Assembly (NCBI GenBank): GCA_947475165.1
Contig: CANJLD010000007.1
Span: 147,131-180,262, forward strand
Reading direction: 5' to 3'
Length of the DNA: 33,132 nt
Origin: Bacteroidota bacterium
GTDB taxonomy: Bacteria > Bacteroidota > Bacteroidia > Chitinophagales > LD1
Below are positions 30,332 through 33,132 of the stretch, piece after piece. Position 1 is the first letter of the stretch, and every line of letters starts with the position of its first letter. The position numbers were made by a program, and so were the translations under genes. Below the pieces are notes generated by a model. It was not told where the DNA came from. It was given only the letters and a program-made list of their open reading frames with translations, and did not search any database.

Positions 30332-32755
30332 ATGAAAAAGAATTTCACAAAACTCAAAACACTGGTTGTCGCCCTGATGGCAACTACTTACACATTTGCG
30401 GGGGGGCCTTCGGCTTACGTGCAAGTATTTCACAACTGTGCAGATCCTGCTGCTGATACAGTAGCTGTATTTGCCGATTTTGGTGGTGGTCAAACCCCAC
30501 TGTTAGCATCGTTTCCATTTCGCACCGCCACCGGTTTTGTTAACGTGCCAGCAGGAAGTTCATTTACTGTACACATCAAAGCTAAGGGCAGCAATGCCGC
30601 CAGTCCTTCGCTGTATTCAGAAGTCTTAGGTCCATTAGCAGCAGATTCAAGTTACATTGTTGTTGCATCCGGAGTAGTTGGAAGCGGATTTGCGGCTAAC
30701 CCAAACAGTGTTAGTACAGCTTTCGACCTTAAAGTTATTGCACCTGCAAGACGAACAGCAGCTAATGCAGGTAAAGTTGACTTTGCGGTGTTTCATGGTG
30801 CAACCGATGCGCCAGCAGTAGATGTAAACCTTACCGGTGGACCTACCTTAGTTCCAAATGCACAGTATGGCAATGCAAGCACATATTTAGAAGTCGATCC
30901 CACTTGGTACCCTATTGATATTGCGGCTGCTGGTACTTCAACAGTTGTTGCAAGTTATATTGCCGATTTATCCGGTTTAGACGGTGGTGCTGCGGTAGTT
31001 TTTGCTTCAGGGTTTCTAACTCCTTCAACCAACAATAACGGAGCGGCCTTTGGTTTATTCGCAGTATTGGCAGATGGAACGGTGATAGAATTACCGGCTC
31101 AACAAAATGCCAACGTACAAGTAGTGCATAATTGCGCTGACCCGGCTGCCGATTCGGTGGATGTATACCTGGACGGAACTTTGTTGCTTGATAATTTCAA
31201 ATTCAGAACAGCCACTCCTTTTGTTCCTGTTTTAGCAGGAGTTAATCACAGCATTGCGGTAGCACCCGCAAGTTCTACTTCGGTAGCACAAGCTATTGCC
31301 ACTTTCCCGGCTATTAATTTGACTGCTAACGAGAATTATACAGTGTTTGCCTCAGGTGTGGTGGGTAGTGGTTTTTTGCCTAATCCCGATGGTAGGAGTA
31401 TAGCTTTTGATTTAAAGATTGTTACCAATGCGCAAATACAAGCCGTTAATAATACAAAGGTGGACTTCGCTATTTTTCATGGAACTACAGATGCCCCAGG
31501 TGTAGATGTAAAAATTTGGAATACGAATACTGCTTTAGCTTCTAACGCAAGATATGGAGATAACACACCTTATATAGCAGTTGATCCAACCTGGTATCCT
31601 ATTAGTGTATTTCCTGCTGGTGGAAGTACTGCTTTACAAAGCTATATAGCTGACCTTAGTTCTTTAACCGGTGGTGCCGCAATTGTATTTGCTTCAGGCT
31701 TTTTAACTTCGGCAGTAAATAATAACGGACCGGCAATTGGTATTTATGCGGTACTGGCAAGCGGTACGGTTATTCAACTACCTGTTTTACAAACAGCACA
31801 AGTACAAGTATTACATAACTGCGCTGACCCTATTGCAGATTCGGTAGATGTATACATTAATGGTGGACTATCCATCGATAATTTCGCTTTCAGAACCGGA
31901 ACTCCTTTTATTCCGTTAGTAGCCGGTTATGCTAATAATGTGGCTATTGCTCCTAAAACTTCTACTTCTGTAGCGAATGCCATATGGGATAATGATTACA
32001 CCTTAACTGCAAACGAGAAATATATTTTGACAGCTTCAGGTGTAGTAGGTACTGGCTTTGCCGCTAACCCGGATGGTAAATCAATTGCTTTTGATGTATT
32101 GGTTAAAACACCGGCACAAACACAAGCATTGGTAAGTACTAATTTCGACTTTTTCGCAATACATGGTGCTACGGATGCACTTACTGTTGACGTAGTAGCT
32201 AACGGAGCTTTAACGGTAGTTAATAATGCATCTTACAGCGACCAAACAGCTTATATACCTGTGCCGGCATCTAATTACACATTAAGTGTTACAAATGCAG
32301 CAGGTACTACTACCATAGTGAGTTACATAGCCGATGTTACAGCTTTAGCAGGAAGCAGCGCAGTGATATTGGCTTCAGGTTTCTTAAACCCAGCTAATAA
32401 TAACAACGGTGCAGCATTTGGTCTTTATGTGGCTTTGCCTACTGGTGGTCCATTTATTCCATTGGCAGTTTCTACTTCTGTAAATGATTTAACCAAAGAA
32501 ATTGGCTTAAATATGTTCCCTAACCCTACCAACGGTTTACTTCAAATCAATTTCGATTTGGAAGAAACTGAAAAGATTACAATTCAAATTACAGACTTAA
32601 ATGGACGCTTGGTTAAAGATGTAATGAATGCCACTAACCTAAGCGGTAAACAAAACATAGCTGCAGACCTAAGCGATTTAAGCAACGGAATGTATATAGC
32701 AAGAATTATTACTGCCGATAAAACCATTAACAGCAAGTTTAGCTTAATGAAATAA
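30332..32755 (+). CDS. Secreted DUF4397 protein, three tandem double domains, T9SS type A sorting domain
   Basis: 807 aa. Signal peptide ~1-24 (FTKLKTLVVALMATTYTFAGG). The body is three tandem copies of a ~230-aa unit starting near bases 30416, 31112 and 31799. Each has an A half ('VQV.HNCADP.ADSVDVY..G…L.NF.FRT.TPF', ending 'GVVGSGF..NPDG.S.AFDL') and a B half ('VDFA.FHG.TDAP.VDV….Y…..Y..VDPTWYPI', ending 'ASGFL.P..NNNG.AFGLYAVL'). Both halves follow the DUF4397 pattern. The last ~75 residues, 'LNMFPNPTNGLLQINF…ITIQITDLNGRLVKDV…LSNGMYIARI', are a T9SS type A tail. Expected at the cell surface; role unknown. A dyad 14 nt upstream and a strong terminator downstream make it a self-contained unit. 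Confidence 0.92.
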   Translation: MKKNFTKLKTLVVALMATTYTFAGGPSAYVQVFHNCADPAADTVAVFADFGGGQTPLLASFPFRTATGFVNVPAGSSFTVHIKAKGSNAASPSLYSEVLGPLAADSSYIVVASGVVGSGFAANPNSVSTAFDLKVIAPARRTAANAGKVDFAVFHGATDAPAVDVNLTGGPTLVPNAQYGNASTYLEVDPTWYPIDIAAAGTSTVVASYIADLSGLDGGAAVVFASGFLTPSTNNNGAAFGLFAVLADGTVIELPAQQNANVQVVHNCADPAADSVDVYLDGTLLLDNFKFRTATPFVPVLAGVNHSIAVAPASSTSVAQAIATFPAINLTANENYTVFASGVVGSGFLPNPDGRSIAFDLKIVTNAQIQAVNNTKVDFAIFHGTTDAPGVDVKIWNTNTALASNARYGDNTPYIAVDPTWYPISVFPAGGSTALQSYIADLSSLTGGAAIVFASGFLTSAVNNNGPAIGIYAVLASGTVIQLPVLQTAQVQVLHNCADPIADSVDVYINGGLSIDNFAFRTGTPFIPLVAGYANNVAIAPKTSTSVANAIWDNDYTLTANEKYILTASGVVGTGFAANPDGKSIAFDVLVKTPAQTQALVSTNFDFFAIHGATDALTVDVVANGALTVVNNASYSDQTAYIPVPASNYTLSVTNAAGTTTIVSYIADVTALAGSSAVILASGFLNPANNNNGAAFGLYVALPTGGPFIPLAVSTSVNDLTKEIGLNMFPNPTNGLLQINFDLEETEKITIQITDLNGRLVKDVMNATNLSGKQNIAADLSDLSNGMYIARIITADKTINSKFSLMK

Positions 32756-32780
32756 TAATTTTTCATGTGTGGTTTAATGA

Positions 32781-32810
32781 GCCGTTCTCTTAGGAGAACG
32801 GCTTTTTTTT
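32781..32810 (+). terminator. Strong intrinsic terminator after the DUF4397 gene
   Basis: GCCGTTCTC (32781-32789), loop TTAG, GAGAACGGC (32794-32802), then eight T. Confidence 0.95.
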
Positions 32811-32855
32811 GTTTCGTTTAATCTGTATCACATAGCCGTTGTGTAAAGAGTGCGG

Positions 32856-32899
32856 AAATTATTGTTTAACTATTTTATAAAATAGTTAAACAATAATTT
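32856..32899. promoter_or_regulatory. Perfect 44-bp palindrome containing TTGTTTAA-N16-TTAAACAA (site 2)
   Basis: The 22 bases 32856-32877 are the exact reverse complement of 32878-32899, with no spacer at the centre (TTTTATAAAA). TTGTTTAA is at 32862-32869 and TTAAACAA at 32886-32893, the same 16-base separation as in the sites at 30286 and 32925. It lies between the DUF4397 terminator and the sigma-factor gene, 69 nt before that gene's ATG, an expected operator position. Confidence 0.85.
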
Positions 32900-32924
32900 G
32901 CATATTGAAAAATAAGTATTTTAT

Positions 32925-32956
32925 TTGTTTAATAATTATTCAAATAACTTAAACAA
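32925..32956. promoter_or_regulatory. Dyad TTGTTTAA-N16-TTAAACAA just before the sigma-factor start (site 3)
   Basis: TTGTTTAA at 32925-32932 and TTAAACAA at 32949-32956, ending 12 nt before the ATG. The right side (CAAATAACTTAAACAAAAAA) resembles that of site 1 (TAAATAATTAAACAAAAAAA), so the match extends beyond the half-sites, and the distance to the start codon is nearly the same. Confidence 0.75.
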
Positions 32957-32968
32957 AAAATAATCATC

Positions 32969-33132
32969 ATGGCAACTACAATCGACTTTGGTTCAGACAT
33001 TATGCAATACGAAAACATATTGCGCCCTTTTGCTTTTAACCTGACAAAAAGCAGAGAAGAAACAGAAGATTTAATTCAGGATACTTTCTATCGTGCACTT
33101 ACCAACGTAGAGAAATTTAGTGAAGGCACAAA
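32969..33132 (+). CDS. ECF-type RNA polymerase sigma factor (5' part only)
   Basis: The ATG at 32969 opens a frame that runs off the window after 54 codons. 'YENILRPFAFNLTKSREETEDLIQDTFYRALTNVEKFSEGT' is sigma-70 region 2: helix 'LRPFAFNLTKSREE', the polymerase-contact motif 'EDLIQDTFYRAL', and 'KFSEGT' leading to the -10-binding helix. The short N-terminus and the absence of region 1 point to an ECF sigma factor. Two copies of the 32-bp dyad lie directly upstream, so it is probably under the same control as the DUF4397 gene. In several Bacteroidota a B12-MerR gene and a sigma factor precede carotenoid genes; that is recalled context, not visible here. Confidence 0.9.
   Translation, partial: MATTIDFGSDIMQYENILRPFAFNLTKSREETEDLIQDTFYRALTNVEKFSEGT

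Overview
The window is typical Bacteroidota chromosome, most likely from an environmental Chitinophagales/Sphingobacteriia-like lineage. The evidence is several secreted proteins with type IX secretion (T9SS) C-terminal sorting domains of both kinds (type A 'YPNP…' tails and type B gliding-associated CHU_C tails), families largely confined to this phylum (DUF4296, DUF2490, Bacteroidota-type lipoproteins), a TAnnTTTG-type -7 promoter element, almost no Shine-Dalgarno sequences, and AT-rich spacers. No tRNA, rRNA, CRISPR array, transposase or prophage gene was seen.

Layout. 0-2.6 kb: the tail of a T9SS type B protein, then rnhA (minus), tsaE and an alanine dehydrogenase. 2.8-8.3 kb: a plus-strand operon-like run of five genes: a giant SBBP beta-propeller T9SS protein, a small lipoprotein, a VTC-type polyphosphate polymerase domain protein, a DUF4956 membrane protein and a DUF2490 outer-membrane-like protein. 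8.6-13.8 kb: an XRE regulator, a YggS PLP-homeostasis protein (minus), a DUF4296 lipoprotein, two CoA-transferase subunits, a polytopic membrane protein and a class IV aminotransferase. 13.8-18.9 kb: an accessory-looking segment with hairpin-rich noncoding DNA, an orphan NarL/LuxR response regulator whose phospho-acceptor Asp is Glu, an array of 42-bp hairpin repeats, a 311-aa helical+Ig-like protein, a 55-aa DUF4177-like protein, a lipoprotein, and a secreted papain-like protease with Asn-to-Asp in the catalytic site. 18.9-25 kb: core metabolism and envelope: dapD, a peptidoglycan-binding protein, ahcY, and a minus-strand operon ykgJ-like/cbs-like/LysM. 25.1-33.1 kb: a 1360-aa Gly-rich T9SS type B adhesin-like protein, a MerR regulator with a cobalamin-binding domain (CarH/LitR-like), an 807-aa DUF4397 T9SS protein, and the first 164 bases of an ECF sigma factor running off the window.

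The most interesting signal is at the right end. An exact TTGTTTAA-N16-TTAAACAA element occurs three times: once 14 nt before the DUF4397 gene and twice before the sigma-factor gene. One copy is the core of a perfect 44-bp palindrome. Because the B12-MerR gene lies directly upstream, the simplest reading is a light/B12-responsive regulon whose targets include a secreted DUF4397 protein and a sigma factor. From known Bacteroidota gene order I would look for carotenoid genes just past the window edge. Other signals are a roughly ten-fold excess of the palindromic hexamer ACCGGT, the 42-bp hairpin array, and repeat-like sequence absorbed into the coding parts of two genes.
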